In this document: positions 41,586 to 50,658 of the stretch, in pieces | Layout: each line of letters starts with the position of its first letter | Position numbering within the stretch: position 1 is the first letter of the stretch | NCBI RefSeq assembly: GCF_024600715.1 | Contig: NZ_CP102332.1 | Coordinates: 434,001-498,000 of the forward strand | Origin: Streptomyces changanensis | Lineage (GTDB): Bacteria; Actinomycetota; Actinomycetes; Streptomycetales; Streptomycetaceae | Direction of reading: 5' to 3' | Length of the DNA: 64,000 nt | Position numbers and translations under genes: made by a program | The notes under the pieces: generated by a model | What the model was told of the DNA's origin: nothing | The model's input: the letters and a program-made list of their open reading frames with translations, nothing else | The model's database searches: none

Positions 41586-41972
41586 TCAGCGGACGGAGGC
41601 GGAGCCGTTCTCCGGAGGGACGTTCCCCAGGAGGTGTGACAGGGCGCTGTCACCCGTGACCGCCGTCGAGTTCTCCGCGCACTGCTGGTCCTGCGTGTCG
41701 TCAGGGGGTCCCGGACGCCGATGTTGACGAGCAGGATGTTCTGCACGTCGGCCGCGACGGGTACGCCGGCGCACGGCTTGTTCAGGGAGCCCTGGGCCAG
41801 ACCGAGCCGCGGGTTCGCCACACCGCCGGTGACGGTGTTGCCGTACACCTGCTGGGAGTGGTTGCCGTTCTGCGTGTCGACGGCGTGGTCGCCGACGGCG
41901 AGGGCCGCCGGGCGAGCAGAACCCGAGGGCGGCTGCGGCGACGCCGGCGGTGGCGACGACCTTCTTGATCAC
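41586..41972 (-). pseudogene. rodlin (Rdl) gene with two opposite frameshifts
   Basis: GTG 41972 starts MIKKVVATAGVAAAALG, a rodlin-type signal peptide. The frame then breaks: a +1 shift near a C-run at 41922-41924 restores ALAVGDHAVDTQNGNHSQQ and LGLAQGSLNKPCAGV; a -1 shift near the G-run 41704-41708 restores DDTQDQQCAENSTAVTGDS and SHLLGNV before the stop. Correcting both gives a complete protein of about 129 residues, with the two Cys of rodlins (NKPC, QQC). Rodlins organise chaplins into rodlets on aerial hyphae and spores. Either a true double frameshift or two homopolymer sequencing errors. Confidence 0.8.
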
Positions 41973-42294
41973 GATCCGTCCTTCTCGGCGAGGGCCCGGA
42001 TCCCGGGCCGCCCTGCCAACCCGGGGACCCGGGGAGCGTCAGGGCCCGCGGGCGGTGACGCGGCCGCATTCACCCGTTCGCCGCCGGGCCCCGCCCCCAC
42101 GCGGGCCCCGGGCCGGCGGGTCGCGGTCCGGGCGGTGGGACGGACCGTCCGGAGTAGTCCAGCGGGTGGTCCGCGCGGCCGGGGCCGAAGGTGAGGGAGG
42201 GGGCCGTCCAGGACACCGTCGGGCAGCGCCGTCGGCCAGCGTCGCCGTCGGCCGGCGCCGTCGGGAGAGATCGTCAGGAAACGGAGACACGCGC
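41973..42294. promoter_or_regulatory. divergent spacer between rodlin and P450 genes
   Basis: 322 bases with both upstream regions. A perfect stem GGCCCGG/CCGGGCC lies at 41993-42009, 21 bases before the rodlin start, in its leader. CCGTCGGCC-like repeats are near 42180-42270. No further gene seen. Confidence 0.4.
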
Positions 42295-43524
42295 GTGATC
42301 GAGGACACCGTCGCACCACCGCCCCTGGAGCCGCCGCCCGTGCGCTCCTGGCCGGCGCTCGACCTCAAGGCCACCGACTTCGACCCGGTGCTCGAAGAGC
42401 TGATGCGGGAGCGGCCGGTGAGCCGGATCCAGCTGCCGCACGGCGACGGCTGGGCGTGGCTGGTGACCCGGTACGAGGACGTGAAGGCGGTAGTGAACGA
42501 CCCGCGCTTCAGCCGCGCCCCGGTGCCGGACATGACGGTCACCAGGATCACCCCGCACTTCAAGCCCCGGCCCGGGTCGCTGGCGTTCGCGGAGTCGTCG
42601 GACCACCACCGGCTGCGCCGCGCCGTCGCGCCGGCGTTCTCCGCGCGCGCGGTGGAGCGGCTGCGGGAGGGGGCCCGGGAGATGCTCGACGAGCTGGTGT
42701 CCGACACGCTGCGCGACGGGCCCCCGGCGGACCTGGTCGACCGGGTGCTGCAACCGTTCCCGACCACGGTGATCTGCGAGCTGATGGGCGTGCCGGACGC
42801 CGACCGGGAGCGGATGAGCGGATGGGTGAGCGACATCCTCTTCACCGCGAAGGGCGCCGCGGCGACGGGCCGGGCCAAGGACGAGATGTACGGGTGGTTC
42901 GCCCGGGAGATCGCCGCGCGCGCGGCGGACCCGGGGGCCGGCGAGGACATCCTGTCGCTCCTCGGCGCGGCCGTCGCCGCCGGTGACATCACCCAGGAGG
43001 AGGCGGTGGGGCTGGTCGGCCCCGTGCAGATCGGCGGCGAGGCCGTCACCAACAACTGCGGCAACATGCTGTACCTGCTGCTGACCCGGCCGCAGCTGCG
43101 GGAGCGGCTGCGCGAGGAGCCGGAGGCGCGGCCCCGGGCCCTGGACGAGCTGCTGCGGTACATCCCGCACCGCTCGTCGGTGGGGCTGGCGCGGATCGCG
43201 CTGGAGGACGTGGAGCTGCGCGGCGTGCGGATCGCGGCGGGGGACGCGGTGTACGTGTCGTACCTGGCGGCCAACCGCGACCCGGAGGTCTTCCCCGACC
43301 CGGAGCGGATCGACGTCGACCGCTCGCCCAACCCGCACGTGTCGTTCGGGCACGGGCCGCACTTCTGCACCGGGGCGCTGCTCGCGCGGATGGAGATCGA
43401 GCTGCTGGTCGAGACGTTCCTGGACCGGCTGCCGGACCTGCGTCTCGCCGTGCCCGCCGAGCGGGTGCCGTGGCGGCGCAGCGCCCTGATCCGGGGTCCG
43501 GAGGCGTTGCCCGTCACGTGGTGA
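42295..43524 (+). CDS. cytochrome P450 with unusual I-helix
   Basis: 409 residues from GTG 42295 (GGAG eight bases upstream). Heme loop FGHGPHFCTGALLARME and K-helix DELLRYIP (ExxR: ELLR) are intact. The oxygen-binding I-helix reads IGGEAVTNN in place of AGxE/DTT, so the acid-alcohol pair is replaced or shifted. Similar EAVTN helices are seen in some natural-product P450s. Typical class I bacterial size and CYP105/107-like layout otherwise. No ferredoxin gene adjacent. Divergent from the rodlin gene. Confidence 0.88.
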   Translation: MIEDTVAPPPLEPPPVRSWPALDLKATDFDPVLEELMRERPVSRIQLPHGDGWAWLVTRYEDVKAVVNDPRFSRAPVPDMTVTRITPHFKPRPGSLAFAESSDHHRLRRAVAPAFSARAVERLREGAREMLDELVSDTLRDGPPADLVDRVLQPFPTTVICELMGVPDADRERMSGWVSDILFTAKGAAATGRAKDEMYGWFAREIAARAADPGAGEDILSLLGAAVAAGDITQEEAVGLVGPVQIGGEAVTNNCGNMLYLLLTRPQLRERLREEPEARPRALDELLRYIPHRSSVGLARIALEDVELRGVRIAAGDAVYVSYLAANRDPEVFPDPERIDVDRSPNPHVSFGHGPHFCTGALLARMEIELLVETFLDRLPDLRLAVPAERVPWRRSALIRGPEALPVTW

Positions 43525-43629
43525 CGGCGTGTCCGCCCCATCGGTTCCGGTCGCCGGAGGGGGAGGGTCGGAATCCGGACACGCGCCGTCCCGGGCGAAC
43601 GGGCGTGATTGACGCATAAGGGAGAGGCG

Positions 43630-43647
43630 CGTGGGACCGTTCCCACG
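43630..43647. other. small inverted repeat
   Basis: CGTGGGA and TCCCACG flank a four-base loop, about 105 bases past the P450 stop. It may be a terminator or an operator. Confidence 0.45.
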
Positions 43648-43750
43648 GAGTCCGGAGGGGCCGCGCGGCCGGCCCCGCCGCCCGGCGCGGCGGGACGCGC
43701 GAGGCGGCGCGGGGGTCGCCGGACCCGTGGAGCGCGGGTGGGTGAACGGG

Positions 43751-43810
43751 GGGTGACGGGCCGTCCGTTCAACGCTGAACAGCTCGAACGGAGGGCCCGC
43801 CCCGTCACCC
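43751..43810. terminator. 60-base nested hairpin
   Basis: Outer arms GGGTGACGGG (43751-43760) and CCCGTCACCC (43801-43810) are exact complements. Inside, TCCGTTC (43764-43770) pairs with GAACGGA (43786-43792). This strong two-tier stem probably ends P450 transcription ahead of the protease gene. Confidence 0.5.
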
Positions 43811-44125
43811 GGCCCGCGTGCCGGCCGTCGCCGCGCGCCGCCGCGCCGCTCCTCTCCCGGGGCCGTCCGCGGCGTGGCCGCGCGGTCGGGGCGCGCGCGG
43901 CGCGGCGGCGGCGTGTCGCGGCGAAACAGGTCATTCGACCGCCCCTTCGACAGGACGCGCGTAGAGCGACCGAAAGCCGGTCTTGTGGGGAGGGTGAACC
44001 GGACGCCACGATTCCCGGGTCACCACTTGTCAGGCACATGACCGCCCCGGGAACCGCCGGGCCGGCACTGACCTGACGGGCCCGTCCACCCAACGGGCCT
44101 CACTCATCCCCCACCGGAGGACGCA

Positions 44126-45049
44126 GTGAACGTCAAGCGCTTCACCCCCCGCGGCGGTTTCGCGAGAGGCGCCCGGCTGACCGCCGTCGCCGCCGCCCTG
44201 GTCACCGCCACCGCGCTCGCCGCGCCGAGCGCCGGGGCGGAGACCGCCGAGGCCACCCGGGCGACCACCGCCGAGCTCGCCCAGGTCAGCGAGGCCGTCC
44301 TGGACGCCGACGTGCCGGGCACCGCCTGGTACACGGACGCCAAGTCCGGCAAGCTCGTCGTCACCGCCGACTCCACCGTGTCGGCCGCCGAGCTGGCCGA
44401 GCTGCGCAAGGCCGCGGGCGACCGCGCCGGCGCCCTGGAGATCAAGCGCACGCCCGGCAAGTTCAACAAGCTCATCGCCGGCGGCCAGGCCATCTACGCG
44501 GCGGGCGGCGGCCGCTGTTCGCTGGGCTTCAACGTCCGCAACAGCAGCGGCACCACCTTCGCCCTGACGGCCGGCCACTGCACCGAGATCGCCGGCACCT
44601 GGTACACCAACTCCGGGCAGACCGCCCTGCTCGGCTCGCGGACCGGCTCCAGCTTCCCGGTCAACGACTACGGCATCATCCGCCACTCCAACTCCTCCGC
44701 CGCCGACGGACGGGTGTACCTGTACAACGGCAGCTACCGGGACATCACCGGCGCCGCCAACGCGACCGTCGGCCAGTCGGTCCAGCGCAGCGGCTCCACC
44801 ACCGGCCTGCACAGCGGCCGCGTCACCGGCCTCAACGCCACGGTGAACTACGGCGGCGGCGACGTCGTCTACGGCATGATCCAGACCAATGTCTGCGCCG
44901 AGCCCGGTGACAGCGGCGGCGCCCTGTTCTCCGGCTCCACCGCCCTCGGCCTGACGTCCGGCGGCAGCGGCAACTGCTCCTCGGGCGGCACCACGTTCTT
45001 CCAGCCCGTCACCGAGGCCCTGAGCGCCTACGGCGTGAGCATCATCTGA
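44126..45049 (+). CDS. streptogrisin-like secreted serine protease (S1/alpha-lytic)
   Basis: 307-residue preproprotein from GTG 44126 (GGAGG five bases upstream). Signal peptide about 1-38 ending PSAGA, alpha-lytic-type propeptide to about 116, then the mature enzyme starting near IAGGQAIY. The catalytic triad is H151 (TAGHC), D181 (NDYGII) and S263 (GDSGG). Four Cys form the usual disulfide pairs. The mature part is very close to Streptomyces griseus protease A/B ([22 protein letters not shown], then [19 protein letters not shown]). It digests extracellular protein after self-cleavage of the propeptide. Confidence 0.94.
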   Translation: MNVKRFTPRGGFARGARLTAVAAALVTATALAAPSAGAETAEATRATTAELAQVSEAVLDADVPGTAWYTDAKSGKLVVTADSTVSAAELAELRKAAGDRAGALEIKRTPGKFNKLIAGGQAIYAAGGGRCSLGFNVRNSSGTTFALTAGHCTEIAGTWYTNSGQTALLGSRTGSSFPVNDYGIIRHSNSSAADGRVYLYNGSYRDITGAANATVGQSVQRSGSTTGLHSGRVTGLNATVNYGGGDVVYGMIQTNVCAEPGDSGGALFSGSTALGLTSGGSGNCSSGGTTFFQPVTEALSAYGVSII

Positions 45050-45167
45050 TCTCCCGTCCCCACCACGGCCGGTGGCCCGCTTCCCGCGGGTCACCGGCCC
45101 CGCGCGTCGGGGTCGCGGGGCGGCGGTGGTCCCGTACCGGCTCGGCTCCGCCGCCGCCCGGCGGCCG

Positions 45168-46394
45168 TCACCCGGACCGGCCGTCGGAGGCCGTCAGGGG
45201 CAGCAGGTCGGCGGCGGCCGGCAGGCCCTCGACCCGGCGGTTCGTCACCACCGCGAGCTCGTAGGGGTGGCGGGTGCCCGGCTGCCACTGGCCGCCGGCG
45301 AGACGGATCGTGGCGACGTTGGGCACGGGCCCGGCCGTCCAGTCGAGGGGCCCCGCGACCGTCTCCAGCCGGGTCCGGCCGACGGCCGCCGCGACGGCCG
45401 CGGGGTCACCCGGGTCGTCGGCGGTGGCGAGCGCGTGGCGGGCCACCTCGAACAGCGCGTACGCCAGCCCCAGGGGCTGGAGCCACTGGCCCCCGGTCCC
45501 CTGCTCGTACGCCTCGGCCAGCTCCGCCGCCGTCATGCCGTCGAGGGACGAGCGGTACGGGTGGGCGGGCGTCCAGTACACGAGGGTCGCCACCCGGTCC
45601 TGGGCCGGCCGGTCGCCGCCGCCCGTCGTCGTGGGCGGGTAGGCCAGCCACCGCGAGCAGGTGATCATCCGGGGCTGCGGGCCGCCCCGCCCGGCCACCG
45701 CGGCCCGGAAGACCGCCAGGTCGCGGGCGGTGGCGGCACTGGTCACGATGTCGGCGTCCGCCGCGCGGAAGGCGTCGACCAGCGCGTCGAGGCCGTCCGC
45801 CGGCTCGCGGTAGCCGCCGGGGTCGACCAGCCGGTGGCCCCGCGCCCGGGCCACCGGGGCGAAGCCCCGCTCGGCGTCGCGCGACCAGGTCCCCTGCGGG
45901 CCGTCGTTCCACAGGCACCCGACCGTCCGGCCCGGTCCCGCGGCGTGCTCCCACAGGTCGGCGAAGGTCTCGGCGATGTCGTCGAGGCCCCAGCAGAAGT
46001 GGTACGTCCACCGGAAGGGCCGTCGCCCGTGGGCGTCGCGCCCGTAGTAGTACACCTGCCAGGGGAAGGTCGAGGACAGGCACGGCACACCGGCGCGTTC
46101 GCAGGCGTCCGCGACGGCCGGCAGGACCTCCGTGCCCGCGAGGGTCAGGACGATCCGCGCGTCCTCCTCGGCGAGCAGCTCCCGCACCGCCTGCCGTGCC
46201 CCCTCGGCCGTGGACCGACTGTCCCGCGCGACCAGCCGCACCGGGTGCCGGCGGCCGCCGTTGCGCACCCCTTCCCGCTCCAGCAGCGGCCGCAGCAGGT
46301 CCAGGGCGAACGCCAGCGGGTCCCCCAGCTTCGCGAGGCGCCCCGAGCGCGCCACCACCACCCCCACCGTCAGTTCCCGACCCTGCTCCGCCAT
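45168..46394 (-). CDS. ABC-type amino-acid solute-binding-like protein without export signal
   Basis: 408 residues from ATG 46394 (GGGAG upstream). The type I periplasmic-binding fold (Peripla_BP_6/LivJ-like) starts at once: LTVGVVVARSGRLAKLGDPLAFALDLL, then VLTLAGTEVLPAVADACERAGVPCLSS and a C-terminal AGPLDWTAGPVPNVATIRLAGG. There is no signal peptide and no lipobox Cys. No permease or ATPase gene is adjacent. It may act in the cytosol as a ligand sensor. An in-frame extension exists to 46496 but is not signal-like. Confidence 0.82.
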   Translation of the reverse strand: MAEQGRELTVGVVVARSGRLAKLGDPLAFALDLLRPLLEREGVRNGGRRHPVRLVARDSRSTAEGARQAVRELLAEEDARIVLTLAGTEVLPAVADACERAGVPCLSSTFPWQVYYYGRDAHGRRPFRWTYHFCWGLDDIAETFADLWEHAAGPGRTVGCLWNDGPQGTWSRDAERGFAPVARARGHRLVDPGGYREPADGLDALVDAFRAADADIVTSAATARDLAVFRAAVAGRGGPQPRMITCSRWLAYPPTTTGGGDRPAQDRVATLVYWTPAHPYRSSLDGMTAAELAEAYEQGTGGQWLQPLGLAYALFEVARHALATADDPGDPAAVAAAVGRTRLETVAGPLDWTAGPVPNVATIRLAGGQWQPGTRHPYELAVVTNRRVEGLPAAADLLPLTASDGRSG

Positions 46395-46606
46395 GCCCGC
46401 TCCCGTTCCCTGGTGTCCGGTGTCCGGTCCGCCGGGCGTACGTCCGTGCGTCCGTGGTGTCCGCCGGTCACAACGGTGGAGCGGGTGGGAGGTCACGCAC
46501 CGACCGCCCGCAGCTCGTGCCGGGGCGGTGGGGACGGGACGGGCGCGGGTGGGGCGGCGCGGGGAGCGCGGGTGGGGGCCGGCGCGGGCGCGCGTGGCTG
46601 TGGCGG

Positions 46607-48856
46607 TCAGGTGGGAGGTGTGCCCCAGACCAGGGTGGTGCCGGTGTACGCGGGGACGGTGCGGGCGTCGGTGTGGGTGGCCGACGGTGCGCGGCTGTGG
46701 TCGTCACGCTCGTCGAAGGACGACCAGTCGGTCTTGCTCATCCGCAGCTGGATGTCGCCGGTGTCCCGGCCGGCCACCAGGGTGCCGCCGGTGAAGCCGA
46801 CCTCCAGGTAGGCGTCGGCGCCGGCGACCGGTGCGGACAGTGGGACCACCCTGAGCCGGATCCGTTCGCAGCCCACGGCGGCGTGGTCGCACCAGGCGTT
46901 CACCCCGGGTGCTCCCCCGTCGCGGGTGAAGTAGTGGCGGAGGGTCAGGGCGGACAGGTCGAGCGGCGCCGTACCGGTGTTGGCGACGCGCAGCTCCGGC
47001 CGGACGGCGTTGTCGGTGGGGGCCTGGTCGGTGGTGCGGTGCAGGACCCTGACCGCGCCGGACGGGCCGCCGGCGGGCGGGGTGGTGGCGGTGGCGCCGG
47101 GCGACGACACGGAGACATTGCCCGCGGCGTCCCGGGCGCGGACCGTGTAGCCGTACCGGGTGGAGGGGGCGAGCCCGGTGTCCGTGTACGTCGTGCCGGT
47201 CACGGGGGCGGCGTTGACCTTCACCCCGTCACGGTGGACGTCGTAGCCGGTGACGCCCGTGTCGTCGTCCGCCGGGGCCCAGCCGAGGGTGACGGAGGTG
47301 GGGCCGGTCGCCGTCGCGGTGAGCCGGGAGGGGGCGGTGGGCGGCGCGGTGTCGGCGGGGTCGCCCCCGCCGCCGTACACGTCGGTCAGGCTGAGGCCGG
47401 TGGCGCTGCCGGCGCCGCCGAGGGGGACCTGGTGGTCCAGGCTGACGAACTTGCCGCGGTGCTGCCACAGGGCGGGCTTGAGCAGGGCGTACTTCTCCTC
47501 GTCCCAGGTCTTCCAGTCCCCCAGCAGGAGCCCGCCGGTGTCACCGGAGTTGGGGTTGAGACACCAGAACGTCTGGTGGATGCGGTGCTCGACGATGAGG
47601 TCGCGCAGGGCCTTCATCCACTTCTCGTTGGGGCCGCCGTCCAGGAGGCCGCCCCACTCCCCGATGAGGAGGGGCGCGGTGTTCTCCTTGTGGAGGTAGA
47701 GCCAGTTGGGGTCCCAGACGTCCCGTTCGAGGGTGGTGCGGTTCCAGTCCCCGGTGAACCACGGCTGGGGGGCGACGAGCGGCCCGTAGTCATGGGGTGA
47801 GTAGACGAGCCGGTCGTTGCCCGCGCCGAGGTCCACGGGGTGGGTGCGGGCGCCGCGGAGGTTGCCGCCCCACCAGGTGGAGTGGTAGTCGGCGGCGTTC
47901 GTCGAGGACCAGTCGGAGCCGTTCCTCGGGTGGATCTGGACGCCTTCGCAGAGGATGAGCAGCTGGGGGTTGACGGCGAGGACGCGCCGTCCGGCCGTCT
48001 GGCAGGCGTGCTTGAAGTCGTCCTGGTCCCCGCTGCCGTCCCACTTGGCGCGCGGGTTCTCGCCGGCGCCGCCGTGGGGCTCGTTCTTGATGTCCATCGC
48101 GACGACGGTGTCGTCGCCCCGGTAGCGGGCCGTCACCCACTCCCAGGCCGTGTGGAAGTCCTCGACGGTGATGGCGCCCTTCCACCACACCGGGTGGACG
48201 TGGCCGGCGTTGTCGGCCTCCGCGCTGTGCACGTCGAGCATGACCTTGATGCCGAACCGCTTGCACAGGGAGAGCCAGTGGTCGAAGACCTCCAGGGTGG
48301 TCATCCCGGCGAGCTCGGGGTTGGCGTGCGCGTTGACGGCGCTGGACACGGCGGCCCGGCCCGCCTTCCACTCCAGGAGCAACTGGGTCGAGACGGGGAC
48401 GCGGACGATGTTGATGCCGCGTTGCGCCATGGACCGGGTGGTGTCCGTGATGTTCGCGGACCACAGGCCGTGGAAGACGCGCTCGGTGGTGTTGAAGCCG
48501 AACCAGTTCGTGCCGGTGAGCCAGACCTCGTGGCCCCGGGCGTCGACGATGCGGTTGCCGCGGGTGCGCAACCAGTCGTCGCCGGGTGCGGGCGCCGCCG
48601 CCGCTCCCCCGCCGGACCGTGCGGCGACCGCGGTGGACGGGGCGGCCGCGGCCGGTGGGGCGAGCGTGTTCGGGCCGGTCGGGCCGTCGGCGGTCGGGCT
48701 CTGGGCCGGCGAGCTCCGGGCGTCCGGGGGGCGGGCGGTGGCGTCGGCGGCCGGTCCGGCGGCCCAGAGCAGCGCGCCGGCGAGGACCGCCGCGAGCGCC
48801 GCGCGCACCCGCACGTGCCGGTCACGGTGCGGGCGGGTCGTGAGTGACTGTCCCAC
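46607..48856 (-). CDS. secreted GH5 cellulase with FN3 and CBM3
   Basis: 749 residues from GTG 48856 (GGAG five bases upstream; ATG 48880 would put eight residues ahead of the signal). Signal peptide about 18-42, Pro/Ala/Thr-rich linker to about 95, GH5 catalytic domain about 95-465 with MDIKNEP (acid/base Glu) and LLIGEWGG (nucleophile Glu), FN3 about 495-585, and C-terminal CBM3 about 600-749 (ELRVANTGTAPLDLSALTLRHYF, YLEVGFTGGTLVAG, then TGDIQLRMSKTDWS). It should hydrolyse beta-1,4-glucan outside the cell. An exact CebR box lies 39 bases upstream, so cellobiose should induce it. Confidence 0.92.
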   Translation of the reverse strand: MGQSLTTRPHRDRHVRVRAALAAVLAGALLWAAGPAADATARPPDARSSPAQSPTADGPTGPNTLAPPAAAAPSTAVAARSGGGAAAAPAPGDDWLRTRGNRIVDARGHEVWLTGTNWFGFNTTERVFHGLWSANITDTTRSMAQRGINIVRVPVSTQLLLEWKAGRAAVSSAVNAHANPELAGMTTLEVFDHWLSLCKRFGIKVMLDVHSAEADNAGHVHPVWWKGAITVEDFHTAWEWVTARYRGDDTVVAMDIKNEPHGGAGENPRAKWDGSGDQDDFKHACQTAGRRVLAVNPQLLILCEGVQIHPRNGSDWSSTNAADYHSTWWGGNLRGARTHPVDLGAGNDRLVYSPHDYGPLVAPQPWFTGDWNRTTLERDVWDPNWLYLHKENTAPLLIGEWGGLLDGGPNEKWMKALRDLIVEHRIHQTFWCLNPNSGDTGGLLLGDWKTWDEEKYALLKPALWQHRGKFVSLDHQVPLGGAGSATGLSLTDVYGGGGDPADTAPPTAPSRLTATATGPTSVTLGWAPADDDTGVTGYDVHRDGVKVNAAPVTGTTYTDTGLAPSTRYGYTVRARDAAGNVSVSSPGATATTPPAGGPSGAVRVLHRTTDQAPTDNAVRPELRVANTGTAPLDLSALTLRHYFTRDGGAPGVNAWCDHAAVGCERIRLRVVPLSAPVAGADAYLEVGFTGGTLVAGRDTGDIQLRMSKTDWSSFDERDDHSRAPSATHTDARTVPAYTGTTLVWGTPPT

Positions 48857-48894
48857 TGCGTCTCCGTATGTCGAGTACATGTCAATACCACATA

Positions 48895-48908
48895 TGGGAG
48901 CGCTCCCA
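48895..48908. promoter_or_regulatory. CebR operator
   Basis: TGGGAGCGCTCCCA, the exact consensus for the LacI-family cellulose-utilisation repressor CebR, in a 16-base palindrome (ATGGGAGC/GCTCCCAT). It lies between the cellulase start and the efflux gene stop. Confidence 0.93.
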
Positions 48909-48940
48909 TGACGCCATCAAGCCAGCCCGTCCGGCGACTG

Positions 48941-50569
48941 TCAACCGTCCTCGCGCGAACCGCTTCCCGGGGACCGCCGGCTCCGGCGGGTACGGGCGGA
49001 GGCGTCAGCCGTGGCCGGGGCCGCCGGGCCCGGCCCGCCCTGGAGGCGTTCCAGGTCGCCGGGGCGCACCTGGACCACGAACAGCGCGATCAGGGCGCCG
49101 ATCACGGCGAAGGCCGCGGCCAGGACGAACGCCGCCGACACGCCCGCCGCCAGCACCTCCTGCGCCCAGGGGGGCGGCAGTTCACCGGTGCGCCGGAACC
49201 GCAGCCGCTCCGGCGCGCTCGCCCGGGCGAGGAAGTCGGCGACCTGCCGCTCCCCCTCGTCGGCGCTCGCCGTGCCGAAGACCGTGACCAGGATGGACAG
49301 GCCCAGCGAACCGCCCACCTGCTGCGTGGCGTTGAGGAGCCCGGACGCCGCCCCCGTCTCGTCCTGCGCCACGTTGGAGAGCGCCATCAGCGTCAGCGAC
49401 ACGAACTGCATGCCCATGCCGAGGCTGAGGACCAGCATGGGTCCGAGGATGCTGCCCGCGTACGTCGAGTCGACGTCGGTGAGCGTGAGCCAGCCCAGGC
49501 CGATCGCGGCCAGCAGCGCGCCGGTCACCATGAACGGCTTGGGCCCGTACCGCGGCAGCAGTTGCGAGGCGACGCCGGCGCCGACCGCGATGACCGCGCT
49601 GACCGGCAGGAACGCAAGTCCCGCCTTGAGCGGTCCGAAGCCCAGCACGTTCTGCACGAAGAGCGTCAGGAAGAAGAACATGCCGAAGATGGCCGCCGCC
49701 AGACTGAGCATCATCCCGTACGTCCCGGCCCGGTTGCGGTCCGTGAACATGTGCAGCGGGGTGATGGGCTGCCGGGACCGGCGCTCCAGCCGCACGAAGG
49801 CGGTGAGGACCACCACGGCCGCCCCGAACGACGCCAGGGTGAGCGCGTCGCTCCAGCCCTCCTGCGCGGCGCGGATGAAGCCGTAGACCAGCACGACCAT
49901 GCCGAGCGTGGACGTGAGGGCGCCGGCGACGTCGAAGTGGCCGGGCAGCTTGTCCGACTCCCTGATCCAGCGGGGCGCGGCCAGCAGGATGAGCAGGCCG
50001 ATCGGCACGTTGACGAACAGCACCCAGCGCCAGTCGAGCCACTCGACGAGCATGCCGCCCGCGAGGAGGCCGATCGCGCCGCCCCCCGCCGAGACGGCGG
50101 CGAAGACGCCGAAGGCGCGGTTGCGCTCGGGGCCCTCCGGGAACGTCGTGCTGATGAGGGCGAGCGCGGTCGGCGAGGCGATGGCGCCGCCGACGCCCTG
50201 CAGGGCGCGCGCCGCCAGCAACTGCCAGGACTCCTGGGCGAGTCCGCCGAGCAGGGACGCCAGGACGAACAGGGCGACGCCCACCATGAACACGCGTCGC
50301 CGTCCCAGGATGTCGCCCGCGCGCCCGCCGAGCAGCAGCAGCCCGCCGAAGGCGAGCGTGTAGGCGTTGACGACCCAGGACAGCCCCGTGGTGGAGAAGC
50401 CGAGGGACCGCTGGATCTGCGGCAGGGCGATGTTCACGATGGTGATGTCGAGCACCACCATGAGCTGGCAACTGGCGATGACCAGCAGGGCGATCCCGCT
50501 GCCGCGGCCCCGCTCCGGGGCGGCGGCCCGCGGGGTCGGGGCGGGCCGGGGAGGCGTCATGGCGTTCAT
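48941..50569 (-). CDS. DHA2-family (14-helix) MFS drug efflux transporter
   Basis: 542 residues from ATG 50569 (GAGGG close by; ATG 50560 is an alternative). EmrB/QacA-type signatures: LVIASCQLMVVLDITIVNIALP (motif with LDxTIVNVALP), GGRAGDILGRRRVF (motif A) and LLAARALQGVGGAIASPTALALI (motif C region). About 14 helices fit DHA2. It exports drugs or metabolites with proton antiport. No TetR/MarR regulator is adjacent. Confidence 0.9.
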   Translation of the reverse strand: MNAMTPPRPAPTPRAAAPERGRGSGIALLVIASCQLMVVLDITIVNIALPQIQRSLGFSTTGLSWVVNAYTLAFGGLLLLGGRAGDILGRRRVFMVGVALFVLASLLGGLAQESWQLLAARALQGVGGAIASPTALALISTTFPEGPERNRAFGVFAAVSAGGGAIGLLAGGMLVEWLDWRWVLFVNVPIGLLILLAAPRWIRESDKLPGHFDVAGALTSTLGMVVLVYGFIRAAQEGWSDALTLASFGAAVVVLTAFVRLERRSRQPITPLHMFTDRNRAGTYGMMLSLAAAIFGMFFFLTLFVQNVLGFGPLKAGLAFLPVSAVIAVGAGVASQLLPRYGPKPFMVTGALLAAIGLGWLTLTDVDSTYAGSILGPMLVLSLGMGMQFVSLTLMALSNVAQDETGAASGLLNATQQVGGSLGLSILVTVFGTASADEGERQVADFLARASAPERLRFRRTGELPPPWAQEVLAAGVSAAFVLAAAFAVIGALIALFVVQVRPGDLERLQGGPGPAAPATADASARTRRSRRSPGSGSREDG

Positions 50570-50658
50570 CGCCCTCGCTGAGGGGCCGTGGACGGGGGCC
50601 GTCCACCGTTCAACGCTAAGCCCGGGTCCGGGAGTCCACCACTCGGGTGGCGTCGGGG

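Larger units (their letters stand above)
43525..44125. other. long intergenic region with two hairpins
   Basis: 601 bases between the P450 stop and the protease start, both on the plus strand. It holds the two stem-loops annotated separately, and from about 43920 an AT-richer stretch likely to contain the protease promoter. No gene with coding bias. Confidence 0.5.

Noticed and set aside
48850..48890. TTGACA on the minus strand at 48880-48885 as cellulase promoter
   Set aside because: A matching -10 would put the transcript start inside the coding sequence after GTG 48856, and no TANNNT is present at the right distance.
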